A stretch of DNA of 64,000 bases from Pantoea dispersa. GTDB taxonomy: Bacteria; Pseudomonadota; Gammaproteobacteria; Enterobacterales; Enterobacteriaceae. Shown one piece after another: positions 39,512-47,388 of this stretch. The notes under the pieces are model-generated. The model was not told the origin of the DNA. It searched no databases and was given only the letters and a program-made list of their open reading frames with translations. A program made the position numbers and the translations under genes. The stretch is from contig NZ_SCKT01000002.1 of assembly GCF_014155765.1 (NCBI RefSeq), positions 94,427 through 158,426 of the forward strand. The letters are read 5' to 3'. Position 1 is the first letter of the stretch. The number at the start of each line of letters is the position of its first letter.

Positions 39512-39610
39512 CGGTTACAGCTGTTTTTCCTGCTGCACTTTCGGGGCAGCAACTTTTTGCCCCGACGCACTTTTTTCGCCTGAACACGCTACCGCCCCGG
39601 TGAGCATCAC
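39512..39610 (-). pseudogene. relic with lipobox-like segment upstream of VENN
   Basis: A short leftward frame MLTGAVACSGEKSASGQKV ends in TAA and resembles a lipoprotein start. A degraded copy with the same AVAC and VAP spacing lies at about 55870-55960 before the o4 VENN. Its parent gene is not recognised. Confidence 0.35.
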
Positions 39611-39611
39611 C

Positions 39612-39722
39612 GCGCAGGTCACGCCCCTGCTTACGCAGCCTATGCCCCTGTGATCCAGCCAGCGTCGCTAACGACACGTTGCGCTTTAACTCGTCCAGTT
39701 CTCTCTGCGGGAGGCGGGGCAT
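39612..39722 (-). pseudogene. 5' stub of a CHC2 zinc-finger primase-like gene
   Basis: A genuine-looking start (AGGAG eight bases before ATG at 39722) encodes MPRLPQRELDELKRNVSLAT and then GHRLRKQGRDL, the opening of CHC2-type primase domains found on mobile elements. After about 36 codons the frame runs into unrelated sequence, and the zinc-binding CHC2 cysteines are absent. It probably marks an old insertion or recombination end. Confidence 0.5.
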
Positions 39723-39821
39723 GTCACAACTCCTGTCAAAAACACGTCAAGGTCTTTATTAACCTATTCCATACAGGACATTATGATGCATTCAAGATGA
39801 TTTTTTCAGGAAGGGATTAGT

Positions 39822-40211
39822 ATGTGGCATAAACAACTTAACTGGCTTCGTTTATCCATGACTGACTTTGGTAAAAATCTCTCCAACATTCGTAAGCAAC
39901 GCCAGCTTACACAGCTTGAACTTGGCAGCCTGCTGGAAGTTCAGCCCCGCATGGTTGGCCGCTGGGAACAGGGGAAGGTCAAACCACAGTTTGACTACGT
40001 GATTAAACTGGCTCAGGTTCTTGAGGTCTCTATAGACCGCCTTGTATTTGGTGAACAGGGACAGAAACAGCCTGCTTTTGACATTAAAAACAAGCGGTTA
40101 AAAGAGCTTTGTAAACAGGCTGATTCACTGAAGCCGAACGACCAGGAAGTTATCTGCCGCGTTATGGATATGGCGATTAAGCAGGACAGATTAAAACAGA
40201 TTATCAGCTAA
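39822..40211 (+). CDS. XRE-family regulator, full-length partner of symE
   Basis: Helix-turn-helix protein of 129 residues: LSNIRKQRQLTQLELGSLLEVQPRMVGRWEQGKVKPQFDYVIKL forms the DNA-binding domain. A helical tail (KRLKELCKQADSLKPNDQEVI) follows. AGGAAGGG lies just upstream of the ATG. It sits 79 bases before the full-length symE and is the only complete copy of a gene whose 3' end recurs eight times further right. It may regulate symE. Confidence 0.85.
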   Translation: MWHKQLNWLRLSMTDFGKNLSNIRKQRQLTQLELGSLLEVQPRMVGRWEQGKVKPQFDYVIKLAQVLEVSIDRLVFGEQGQKQPAFDIKNKRLKELCKQADSLKPNDQEVICRVMDMAIKQDRLKQIIS

Positions 40212-40290
40212 CCGCTGATGAGTAGCGCGGCACCGAAGTGTTACAGCACCCCGGCACCGCTGACCACAACTAACTGATTGGGAGTTAATT

Positions 40291-40629
40291 ATGGCTGAAC
40301 ATGATACTAAGCCAGAAGTTGTTACAACTGAAGCGACGAAGCTAAAAAACCGTCGCTATACCGTGGGGTATATCCGCGACTGGAAGACCCGTAACAAGGC
40401 AACGGCTATCACCCTGAAGGGCGGCTGGCTGAACGATGCGGGATTTGAGACCGGGGCGGCGCTGAAGGTGCGGGTGATGCCCGGCTGTCTGGTACTCACC
40501 ACCCAGGAGCCAGAGCCGGCACTGATGCAGGCCCTGAAGAAGGTCTGTAAGCTCTCCGCCCGTAAGCAGTGCCAGGTCACGGATTTGATTGAGGTCATCA
40601 GTAAGCCGCAAAGACAGGGCGGTTACTGA
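40291..40629 (+). CDS. symE: SymE family type I toxin-like protein, full length
   Basis: SymE-like protein of 112 residues with the swapped-hairpin AbrB-type fold of the family. E. coli SymE is SOS-induced, held down by the antisense RNA SymR, and slows translation when overproduced. The blocks RRYTVGYIRDW, TAITLKGGWLNDAGFETG, VRVMPGCLVLTT and VCKLSARKQCQVTDLIEVI all match E. coli SymE, including the C-terminal helix that the shorter copies lack. GGGAG is nine bases before the ATG. It follows the XRE gene and precedes a terminator and kptA. No SymR-like antisense RNA or LexA box could be confirmed. Confidence 0.85.
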   Translation: MAEHDTKPEVVTTEATKLKNRRYTVGYIRDWKTRNKATAITLKGGWLNDAGFETGAALKVRVMPGCLVLTTQEPEPALMQALKKVCKLSARKQCQVTDLIEVISKPQRQGGY

Positions 40630-40644
40630 CTGGCAAATAAGTAA

Positions 40645-40672
40645 AATCCCAGCCGAAAGGGCTGGGACTTCT
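40645..40672 (+). terminator. terminator after symE
   Basis: TCCCAGCC/GGCTGGGA with a five-base loop (40647-40667), followed by CTTCTTT. It separates symE from kptA. Confidence 0.65.
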
Positions 40673-40686
40673 TTGAGATTGTTAAT

Positions 40687-41229
40687 ATGAGTAAAAAATA
40701 CACTGATATAAGTAAATTTTTAAGCTATATATTGCGTCACCAGCCAGAGGCAGTTGGCCTGTCCCTGGATAAAGATGGATGGGCAGTTATAACTGATTTG
40801 ATCCTGTGTGCAAAACAGGAAGGTTATATACTTGATCCTGATATTATTCAGGCGGTCATTACCAGTAGTGATAAAAAACGATTTATTCTTTCAGACGATG
40901 GATTACATATTCGGGCGGCCCAAGGGCATTCAACGCAACAAGTCGATATAGCCTATCAAGAGAAGACACCCCCTGATATTTTATATCATGGAACAGCCAC
41001 CCGGTTTATATCTGAAATTCGGGAGCAAGGTCTGCTACCTATGTCACGTCAGTATGTACACCTTTCCACCGATGAAGTTACGGCAATACAAGTAGGGCAA
41101 CGTCATGGAAAACCGCTAGTGCTAAAAATAAAAGCCCTGACTATGTATGAGCAGGGCTTTAAATTTTTTCAGGCTGAGAATGGTGTTTGGTTAACCAGTT
41201 CTGTTCCTTATCAGTTTATCCAGGAATAG
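40687..41229 (+). CDS. kptA: RNA 2'-phosphotransferase KptA/Tpt1
   Basis: NAD-dependent enzyme of 180 residues that removes an internal RNA 2'-phosphate by way of an ADP-ribosylated intermediate. Family residues are in place: FLSYILRHQPEAVGL (Arg-His), LHIRAAQGHS, DILYHGTATRF, YVHLSTDE and QAENGVWLTSSVP, as in E. coli KptA over the full length. In bacteria its natural job is unclear, though it could mend ligated or cleaved RNA. Here it is a single gene between symE and module o12, in an island rich in nuclease toxins, and may be cargo. The ribosome site is weak (GAG). Confidence 0.92.
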   Translation: MSKKYTDISKFLSYILRHQPEAVGLSLDKDGWAVITDLILCAKQEGYILDPDIIQAVITSSDKKRFILSDDGLHIRAAQGHSTQQVDIAYQEKTPPDILYHGTATRFISEIREQGLLPMSRQYVHLSTDEVTAIQVGQRHGKPLVLKIKALTMYEQGFKFFQAENGVWLTSSVPYQFIQE

Positions 41230-41233
41230 CCTG

Positions 41234-41629
41234 CTATTCTTCGTCTTCTGCCCGCTCAGCTTTATAACGGGCAGACTCAAGACGTGTCATTTTTAGCCAT
41301 TCATCAAAATCATCTGTGTATCCTCTGCCCTCCCAGCCTGCGGAAGCAAAGGCATGAACATAGTATACCTTCGGATTTCCAGATACGTCCCCGCCATCAA
41401 AACACGCTATATCGTCGGAATAATTTACTTTAGCAAACGGCACCAGTTTCCTATCAGGATATTTTTCCTTTATTTCTCGCATCCAAAAGGAAGATGACTC
41501 CTGAAATTCGCAAATAAATGACCAGGGTTCTAGATCAGGAATGACATCCATATTCATTATTTCAGTGTAAGCAATAGGATACTTAAAACCTTCCGAAAGC
41601 TCACTCTGTGTATATAAATAAACACCCAT
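41234..41629 (-). CDS. SMI1/KNR4 (SUKH)-like immunity protein, module o12
   Basis: Protein of 131 residues resembling the SUKH immunity superfamily: LVPFAKVNYSDDIACFDGGD and VYYVHAFASAGWEGRGYTDD are the core strands. SUKH proteins neutralise many nuclease and deaminase toxins. It starts 3 bases after the stop of the o12 toxin and converges on kptA with 4 bases between stop codons. The reading frame is intact although its toxin is not. Confidence 0.78.
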   Translation of the reverse strand: MGVYLYTQSELSEGFKYPIAYTEIMNMDVIPDLEPWSFICEFQESSSFWMREIKEKYPDRKLVPFAKVNYSDDIACFDGGDVSGNPKVYYVHAFASAGWEGRGYTDDFDEWLKMTRLESARYKAERAEDEE

Positions 41630-41632
41630 CTG

Positions 41633-42819
41633 TTATTTTCCTCGTCCTGTAATTCTGGGAGGCTCATTTGAACCATAAGGATTACTATTACTAAATCCGC
41701 CGGATTGTTTATTTATTCTTCCTGTTATCGCCTCTCCCCAAGTCTGAGGCACAAAACCACGTTTCCTGTCTGAAAAGCGCTCGATTTCGGAAGGCGTTAA
41801 TTTTTCATCATAACTTCTAACATTCGCTTCAACCTTTATACCTGCTTCTCTGGCAGCACTGATTCTTGTATTATCCATACTGGTCATTTTCCATCAGGCA
41901 TTTTAATAACATCTACTGGCTCACCTTTCCAGCCATCTTATTTCATGCCTGAAACAAGATCCTCATAAGTGTATTTCACACCTGTACCTCGATCTGTTTT
42001 ATTATTAGAAACGGTATTTTGAGAAAAACAGATTTCGTTAGCATCAAATGAGGAAGCGTTCCCTGCCGGTTTAATCGCCGCCGGCTCTTTAATGCCTTTC
42101 ATCCCATACACCGCCCCACCAATCGCCGCCGTCGTATGCACCACCGCCATGCCGTCATACAGATTAGCAGCAGTTTCCTTACTCACACTCCAGTTTTCAG
42201 CGATACGGTTAACGTTAGCATCACGTTCGGCTTTGACATCAGCGGTAGCGTACTGCCACAGCAGGGCGTCAACCTGGCCTTTACCTTCCTTATAAACGCT
42301 GCCCATCGTGCCGACGTACTGGCCGTCGAGCTTTTCATCATAGCTGCGGCCCATCGCCGCCAGCTCCTGACGCATCCCCTGACACTGAGCCGATGAGAGA
42401 TTCTTACAGGCCGCGTCCAGATTCGCATCAAACGCTTCACTCTTCGCGTTCAGGTCACTGATGAGTTTCTCTGTCTGCTGTTTCTTTTCACCGGTCAGAT
42501 ACGGCAGTGACCATTTCGCCTCCTGCCGTTTTTTATCGTCCTCAGCGTGCAGCGCATTATTCTCAACCGCATTCTTCCCTGCCTGAGCGCCGGCCAGCGC
42601 ACTGGCGCTGCCGCCGCCGGTCACGCCGCCTGCCAGACCTGCAGCCAGGGTACTCAGTGCACTGATGATCTGCTTATCCGACTCCTGCAGGTCACTGACC
42701 TGTTTACCCGGATACAACGAATGCATGATCAACTGACCCATCAGCTCTCCGCTGACCGCACCCGTCGCGCCTGCTACTGCGCTGTTTCCTGCTGCTCGCG
42801 ATCTTATCACACGAACCAT
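41633..42819 (-). pseudogene. orphan cdiA-CT, module o12, broken toxin
   Basis: Starts with the shared pre-toxin segment ([20 protein letters not shown] to NAVENN at 42556-42567), then a helical linker with [12 protein letters not shown]. The toxin tail is DNTRISAAREAGIKVEANV and PQTWGEAITGRINKQ, a C-terminal domain I have seen described at the ends of Rhs and CdiA proteins. The frame is cut by TAA at 41938-41940 and then needs a one-base correction just before 41887 to rejoin the tail. The stop is next to the SUKH immunity gene. Confidence 0.75.
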
Positions 42820-42823
42820 TGCA

Positions 42824-42919
42824 CTGGTGCCACGGCTGGAAAGGCAGATCGATGCGATCCGGCAACTGCCAATGACGAAGCAGTAATTTGTGGCTGAGTG
42901 CTGGACGATGTGATTGGTT
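42824..42919 (+). pseudogene. 3' remnant of an XRE regulator gene
   Basis: Codes [19 protein letters not shown], then a stop, then a degraded rest. It matches the tail of the complete XRE proteins at 39822 and 43728 (RL, then a Leu/Asp-rich helix). The helix-turn-helix half is replaced by the cdiA segment in the opposite direction. Confidence 0.6.
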
Positions 42920-43009
42920 AAACAGAGTAGATATCCGGCGCGGAGCGGAGCTTAGGTGCGCCAACACCCCAGCCCGCTAACCACTACCAACTATATGAGG
43001 TAGTTAATC

Positions 43010-43249
43010 ATGGCAGAGCACGAGACTAAGCCAGAAGTTAGCATTTCCAAAGCGTTACGGCAGCTTAAGGTCGGATATACCAGTATCCGCCATGAGTGCC
43101 GCCGTACCGGCAGAACCATCCGTTACAGCCGCTGCCCCAGCCTTAACCTGAAGCTTGACTGGCTCGAAGAGGTGGGGTTTATGACCGGTGAGCCGGTGAC
43201 GGTCGCCGTGGAGCACGGGCAGCTGATAATACGGGCGCTGGCTGAGTGA
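43010..43249 (+). CDS. short SymE-like protein
   Basis: SymE-like protein of 79 residues: RQLKVGYTSIRHECRRTG, LNLKLDWLEEVGFMTGEPV and a final GQLIIRALAE. It keeps the AbrB-like core and lacks the C-terminal helix of full SymE. The leader GAGGTAGTTAATC before the ATG is conserved with other copies. It reads toward the o11 immunity gene and shares a bidirectional terminator with it. Confidence 0.75.
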   Translation: MAEHETKPEVSISKALRQLKVGYTSIRHECRRTGRTIRYSRCPSLNLKLDWLEEVGFMTGEPVTVAVEHGQLIIRALAE

Positions 43250-43260
43250 CAGGCCCAAAA

Positions 43261-43287
43261 ATCCCGCCTGTTAAGGCGGGATTTTTG
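43261..43287. terminator. bidirectional terminator between symE-like gene and o11
   Basis: CCCGCC (43263-43268) and GGCGGG (43275-43280) with A-run on the left and T-run on the right serve both the rightward symE-like gene and the leftward immunity gene. Confidence 0.8.
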
Positions 43288-43288
43288 T

Positions 43289-43603
43289 TTATTTAATTGG
43301 AGTTGCTACATATTCACCAAGGATATAAACATCTTCAATATTACATTCTGGATATATCCATTTAGTCCAATTGGTAATAACCCATTCTGTACTTAATGCT
43401 CTACCTTCGATTGATGCGCTTTCTATTGGTAAAGATATTAAAATCAATCCAGCTTTGTGACCAGAAGATACAACTAAGCCGTGAGTTTCAAATAAATCTA
43501 TGACCATAAAATCAACCCATTCTTCATATGGCCAAACAGCAGGCAGCCTAAAGACCGTTCCCCTCTTGATTGATTTGTTTTTATAATCAATAAGTTTCAT
43601 CAT
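43289..43603 (-). CDS. Imm45-like immunity protein, module o11
   Basis: Protein of 104 residues. WPYEEWVDFMVIDL and STEWVITNWTKWIYPECNIEDVYIL resemble the Imm45 family; this assignment is from memory. Its ATG overlaps the TGA of a toxin tail (ATGATGA at 43600-43603). The frame is intact although only the last 40 or so toxin codons survive. Confidence 0.68.
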   Translation of the reverse strand: MMKLIDYKNKSIKRGTVFRLPAVWPYEEWVDFMVIDLFETHGLVVSSGHKAGLILISLPIESASIEGRALSTEWVITNWTKWIYPECNIEDVYILGEYVATPIK

Positions 43604-43722
43604 TTCACCTTCAAGTCATGGCCGCCTGACTTATCGATGCTATTAGGGATTGTTTGTACCTGCAACCCTGCCATTACCGTTTTTATTAACCACCTTTCAT
43701 TGCCCAACCGGGGTTTACCAAT
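43600..43722 (-). pseudogene. 3' stub of orphan cdiA-CT, module o11
   Basis: About 40 codons ending ERWLIKTVMAGLQVQTIPNS and GGHDLKVK remain and overlap the immunity start. Upstream the frame enters GC-rich sequence antisense to an XRE gene, so pre-toxin and most of the toxin are lost. Confidence 0.55.
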
Positions 43723-43727
43723 AACCC

Positions 43728-44153
43728 GTGAACGCTGCACAACTTGCTTGTGCGGCGGGCGCGGGTTGGACGGAGCGCGAACCGGCAGGGGTCGCATCCA
43801 GAGGGTTAAGCAGGGAGGCCCCCGGCGGGGGCAGCACGGGGCGGAGATGGCGAATGACTCAGGCCCGGCTGGCCGAGTTACTGGAGGTTGACCGCCGGGT
43901 TTACAACCGCTGGGAACGGGGGGCATCGGTTCCCCAGCTTGACGCCGTGGTCAGGATTGCGCAGGTATTACAGACCAGCTTTGATTCGCTGGTTGGACTG
44001 GAACCCATAACGCCGCCGCAGATACATAACCCGCGTTTACAGGCGCTGGTGACGCAGATGGATTCGTTATCGGATGAAGATCAGCAGGCGCTGATCGTTC
44101 TGATGGACAGCCTGCTTAAGCATTTGAAGATGACGCAGTTACTGACGTCGTAG
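43728..44153 (+). CDS. XRE-family regulator with atypical N-terminus
   Basis: Up to 141 residues. MTQARLAELLEVDRRVYNRWERGASVPQLDAVVRIAQVL is a clear helix-turn-helix, with a tail (NPRLQALVTQMDSLSDEDQQ) like that of the 39822 protein. The first 40 codons from the GTG at 43728 are GC-rich and low in complexity, unlike the family, so the gene may be truncated and start at the ATG 43854 (GGAG seven bases upstream). It precedes a broken symE, keeping the XRE-symE order. Confidence 0.65.
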   Translation: MNAAQLACAAGAGWTEREPAGVASRGLSREAPGGGSTGRRWRMTQARLAELLEVDRRVYNRWERGASVPQLDAVVRIAQVLQTSFDSLVGLEPITPPQIHNPRLQALVTQMDSLSDEDQQALIVLMDSLLKHLKMTQLLTS

Positions 44154-44254
44154 AAGGGATTTACTACAGAATAGACGATTTTTATCAGCGCAGGGCTGTC
44201 GGGCTGGCACCCAATAACTCTGCTCACCACAACAACTAGTTAGGAGTAGTTATT

Positions 44255-44612
44255 ATAGCTAAACGCGATTGTAAGTCAGAACCCCGCGCAACTGAAGCGC
44301 CGCAACCGACCACCCGCTGCGGGTATTACAGCCGGACCGTGCATAACGCAATATTTTTACGCGGCGAGTGGATACCGCTGGCGGGATTTACCGACGGGAT
44401 GCCGGTTAAAATCCGGGTGATGCCCGACTGCAGTCATCACCACCCAGAACAGTCGCGAGCTGTGGGGCTGCGCCAAGAGGCTGAGCGTGACGTATGTCAA
44501 CAGGCCAAAGATGCTCCAGTGGCTGGAAGGGTTTCCGGGGGCGCTGAACGACACCGGCGATCTGCCGGTAATCAAGCGCGGGGACGGCATTGCGGGTAAG
44601 TCTGACGGCTGA
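44255..44612 (+). pseudogene. broken SymE-like gene
   Basis: The copy has two lesions. The start codon is ATA (44255-44257) behind the conserved GGAGTAGTTATT leader, and an extra base near 44431 shifts the frame at VRVMPDC. Correcting it gives TTQNSRELWGCAKRLSVTY, then MLQWLEGFPGALNDTGDLPV and a stop at 44610. This variant carries a longer C-terminus than the other copies; its 3' end recurs at 59665. Confidence 0.7.
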
Positions 44613-44619
44613 TAAATAG

Positions 44620-44641
44620 ATCCCGGCGCAAGAGCGGGATC
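44620..44641. terminator. bidirectional terminator, symE relic/o10
   Basis: GATCCCG (44620-44626) pairs with CGGGATC across a short loop, in the same place as the hairpins between other symE-like and immunity genes. Confidence 0.6.
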
Positions 44642-44646
44642 TAAAT

Positions 44647-44919
44647 TCAGGTTTTGGGATCTGATGGCGGGGATTTACGGGCTTTACGGTCGTCCAGTTT
44701 AGCAAAGAGCCACGTCCTGGAACCAGCAGCAAGACCAACAATTCCACTAATTACCAGTAAGTCAGTGACGTCTTTTTTAATAAAGACAATTTTCCCTTCA
44801 TACCCTATCTTTATCAAACATTTAGCAGTGAACATAAAGATAAAAAACGCAATAAAATAATAAATAACACTTATTAAAAACATCTTTAAAGACGGCTTCC
44901 GCATTTTATTTACTATCAT
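44647..44919 (-). CDS. membrane immunity protein, module o10
   Basis: Protein of 90 residues with two or three hydrophobic helices (MFLISVIYYFIAFFIFMFTA; LLVISGIVGLAAGSRTWLFA) and the tail RKSPPSDPKT. It is closest to the o13 protein (shared ISGI-G-AAG...W-FA). Its ATG overlaps the TGA of the toxin frame. Confidence 0.72.
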   Translation of the reverse strand: MIVNKMRKPSLKMFLISVIYYFIAFFIFMFTAKCLIKIGYEGKIVFIKKDVTDLLVISGIVGLAAGSRTWLFAKLDDRKARKSPPSDPKT

Positions 44920-45775
44920 TTTTTCTTCCCGACATCTTTCACTTCATTGCTAATAAACTCACCACCGACAGAGCCAAAAATATCATTGATTTCACCAGAG
45001 AACGGACCATATTTCCCAAATGTACCACCAAATAATGCTCCCGCACCTGCACCTGTAAGAGCGGCTACATCAGGTCCATCGGTAAATACAGCACCTCCTA
45101 TAGCTATTTCGGTATTAGCTCATATACCACGTCCCGGAGCTAACATTCCTGTCGTAAATGATGTAGCACTTCCTAAATAATCCCATGATTTATTCTCATT
45201 ACCGGGCTTATTCAAATCGTTGTTTTGATAGCCGCCGTTCGCACTCCACGCTAACACCCCACCACCAATAACTTTACCGACTGATGCCGCAGGTCCCAGA
45301 TACCACGCGCCCGCTACCAGCACACCATCCTGGTAACCTTCAACAATAGCTTTAGTAATATTGGCACCTTCCGGTAAATCCCCCTTCGCCATCTTCTCCA
45401 GCCCCGCCTGGTTTTGCTCCGGCGTCAGATTATTGTCCACCGCATACTGATTCCAGGACGCCATCGCCTGGCCATAATCCATCATGCCTTTCGGCAGATT
45501 TTCCCAGCCGCTCAGCGAGTTATTCTCAACCGCATTCTTCCCTGCCTGAGCGCCGGCCAGCCCACTGGCGCTGCCGCGCCGGTCACGCCGCCTGCCAGAC
45601 CTGCAGCCAGGGTACTCAGTGCACTGATGATCTGCTTATCCGACTCCTGCAGGTCGCTGACCTGTTTACCCGGATACATCGAATGAATGATCAACTGACC
45701 CATCAGCTCTCCGCTGACCGCACCGGTCGCGCCTGCTGCCGCGCTGTTTCTGCCGCCCGCGATCTTATCATACAA
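44916..45775 (-). pseudogene. orphan cdiA-CT, module o10, broken glycine-rich toxin
   Basis: The toxin is related to o13 and o2: WNQYAVDNNLTPEQNQAGLE, KGDLPEGANITKAIVEGYQD, APGRGI. Lesions are a missing base near 45755, a missing G near 45578 inside the GGVTGGSAS stretch, and TGA at 45120-45122 where o13 has Trp (GRGIWANT). After the TGA the frame stays open to the immunity start at 44916. Confidence 0.75.
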
Positions 45776-45784
45776 ACCATTGCA

Positions 45785-45895
45785 CTGGTGCCTCGGCTGG
45801 AAAGGCAGATCGATGCAATCCGACAGATACCAATGACGAAGCAGAAGTTTATTTCTGAGATGCTGGATAACGTGATGGGTAAACGGATTAGCTAA
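45785..45895 (+). pseudogene. 3' remnant of an XRE regulator gene
   Basis: Encodes [20 protein letters not shown], then [15 protein letters not shown] and a stop. The frame of this tail is intact, yet it is cut off from any DNA-binding domain; an open frame continues backward only through the antisense of cdiA. Confidence 0.6.
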
Positions 45896-45963
45896 CAGGC
45901 GCGGAACTGAGGTGCTCGAATATCCCAGCCCGCTGACCGCAAGCAATTAACGAGGAGCTGCTT

Positions 45964-46180
45964 ATGGCTGGTACCCATCATAAGTCAGAAACCGACACGC
46001 CCTCAACTAAATCAAGACGTTATACCGTGGGATATATCCACTATCACCTGAAGCCCCGGCCTTCACCGTCGATCACCCTGCACGGCCACTGGATGGCCGA
46101 GCTGGGATTTTGCGACCGGGCAGAAGGTCGAGGTGATCACCACGCCGGGGCAGATGATTATCCGGCTGGCGGCGGACTGA
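45964..46180 (+). pseudogene. frameshifted SymE-like gene
   Basis: MAGTHHKSETDTPSTKSRRY, then YHLKPRPSPSITLHGHWMAE, is intact to GLGF, where an added T (ggattttgcg, near 46107) shifts the frame. Removing it restores TGQKVEVITTPGQMIIRLAA with a stop at 46178. The conserved GAGGAGCTGCTT leader is present. Confidence 0.75.
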
Positions 46181-46189
46181 TAATGTAAA

Positions 46190-46213
46190 AATCCCGGCTC
46201 GCTGGCCGGGATT
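46190..46213. terminator. bidirectional terminator, symE-like/o9
   Basis: AATCCCGGC pairs with GCCGGGATT around a six-base loop. Confidence 0.75.
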
Positions 46214-46220
46214 GTATTAA

Positions 46221-46517
46221 TTAGTAGTCAGAGTGATATGTGACTTTGTATGTGTTTCCTAATTCTCTTTTAAGATGCTCGGCTAATATACACCCATCAT
46301 CAATAAATAACTTTTCTTCTTTTTCACTTTTAAAACTGGATGATGCAGGATCATCTACATTGAGAATATCATCATATCGTTTAGCCCATTCATTCAGGCT
46401 ATTTTTCAGCTCCAGTGATATTGGTAATTCCTCGGGTGATATATCACTAAAATCGCCCGAACCACCTCCCCATAATGGATGACAATGATAGTCAGCCATT
46501 AATTTTATCTCTTTCAT
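46221..46517 (-). CDS. orphan immunity protein, module o9
   Basis: Protein of 98 residues: YHCHPLWGGGSGDF, LPISLELKNSLNEWAKRYDD and a closing ELGNTYKVTY. Similar small acidic proteins accompany Rhs and CDI toxins, but I cannot name the family. The ATG at 46517 overlaps the stop of the corrected toxin frame (ATGA); an internal ATG at 46499 has no ribosome site. The gene is open although its toxin is badly damaged. Confidence 0.68.
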   Translation of the reverse strand: MKEIKLMADYHCHPLWGGGSGDFSDISPEELPISLELKNSLNEWAKRYDDILNVDDPASSSFKSEKEEKLFIDDGCILAEHLKRELGNTYKVTYHSDY

Positions 46518-47306
46518 TTTACCGAGCCTCGCAAGTTAGCTCCTACGACGTAGGGGTTGTTCCCTCAGTGATAGCAATATTGTACTTCTTACCATTTATC
46601 ATGGTTTCAAAGATGGGCCTGCCAATCCCAGGACCTTGATAACCAACAACTTTACCATCAGTGACAGCTTTCATTATTACATCAGGAATACATGCTTATG
46701 ATACACCTATTTGAGCAAATTGGCTCCAATTCTGTTCCACAATATGTTGTAATCCTTTTTTTGAATTTCCTTTTCAAGAAAATTAATTTTCCCGCCATTG
46801 TCCTTTCCCGCACTAACAACATTTCCAGGTGTAAATTTAATTCCTTGTGTGGTCATCTCATTAAACAAAGATTTAGTTGTCAAACTATTCTTCGCAATTA
46901 TGACGAGGTCTTTACCCAACATTCCCAAAGAAGTTACAGCAGCCTGATTTTCAGGATCGGATATAAACGCCGCAAAACTCGTCCAGCCAGGACTGTTTAC
47001 ATCTATATTTCTTAGATCCTGTCCATTCCATTGCTAAACATAGGCTTTGACTTCATCGCTTGTCATTACCTCAACACCATGAAGCTTTCCTACCCAGCCA
47101 GGACGCGCCGCCATATCAACGCCGCCCTGCGCCAGTTCTTTATCAACAACGACAGCTTCCAGCGGATTATCTTTCAGTTTCTGATCGGTGTCTGCGCTTT
47201 GCTTATCGCTGACCTGCTTCCATTTATCGATCACTGGCTGGCAGTCGCTGCCGGATTTCCGGCAGTCTGACAGACTCTTTATCAAAGCTGAGCGCCTGAC
47301 TGGCAT
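46514..47306 (-). pseudogene. orphan cdiA-CT, module o9, badly broken toxin
   Basis: Fragments in successive frames read SGSDCQPVIDKWKQVSDKQS, PGWTSFAAFISDPENQAAV, IPDVIMKAVTDGKVVGYQGP, GIGRPIFETMINGKKYNIAI and VVGANLRGSVK. At least two stops and three frame changes separate them. The end (GRPIxE...IAIT...VVGAN) is a toxin C-terminus I recall from CdiA and Rhs proteins without knowing its activity. The pre-toxin VENN segment is missing; the left end abuts a symE relic instead. Confidence 0.65.
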
Positions 47307-47324
47307 TCACCGCATAGTTGATCA

Positions 47325-47383
47325 TCCGGCTGGCGGTGGAGTAAGCGGCAGGTAAAAATATCCCGGCTCGGTGGCCGGGATAT
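47325..47383. pseudogene. symE 3' end relic with terminator
   Basis: GATCATCCGGCTGGCGGTGG at 47325 equals the last codons of SymE-like genes and is followed by the usual ATATCCCGGC/GCCGGGATAT hairpin. A deletion has fused it to the o9 toxin relic. Confidence 0.6.
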
Positions 47384-47388
47384 TTTGG

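Noticed and set aside
43600-43926. Leftward 108-codon frame as a complete gene
   Set aside because: Only its last 40 or so codons look like a toxin tail; the rest is antisense to the XRE gene and proline/arginine-rich.
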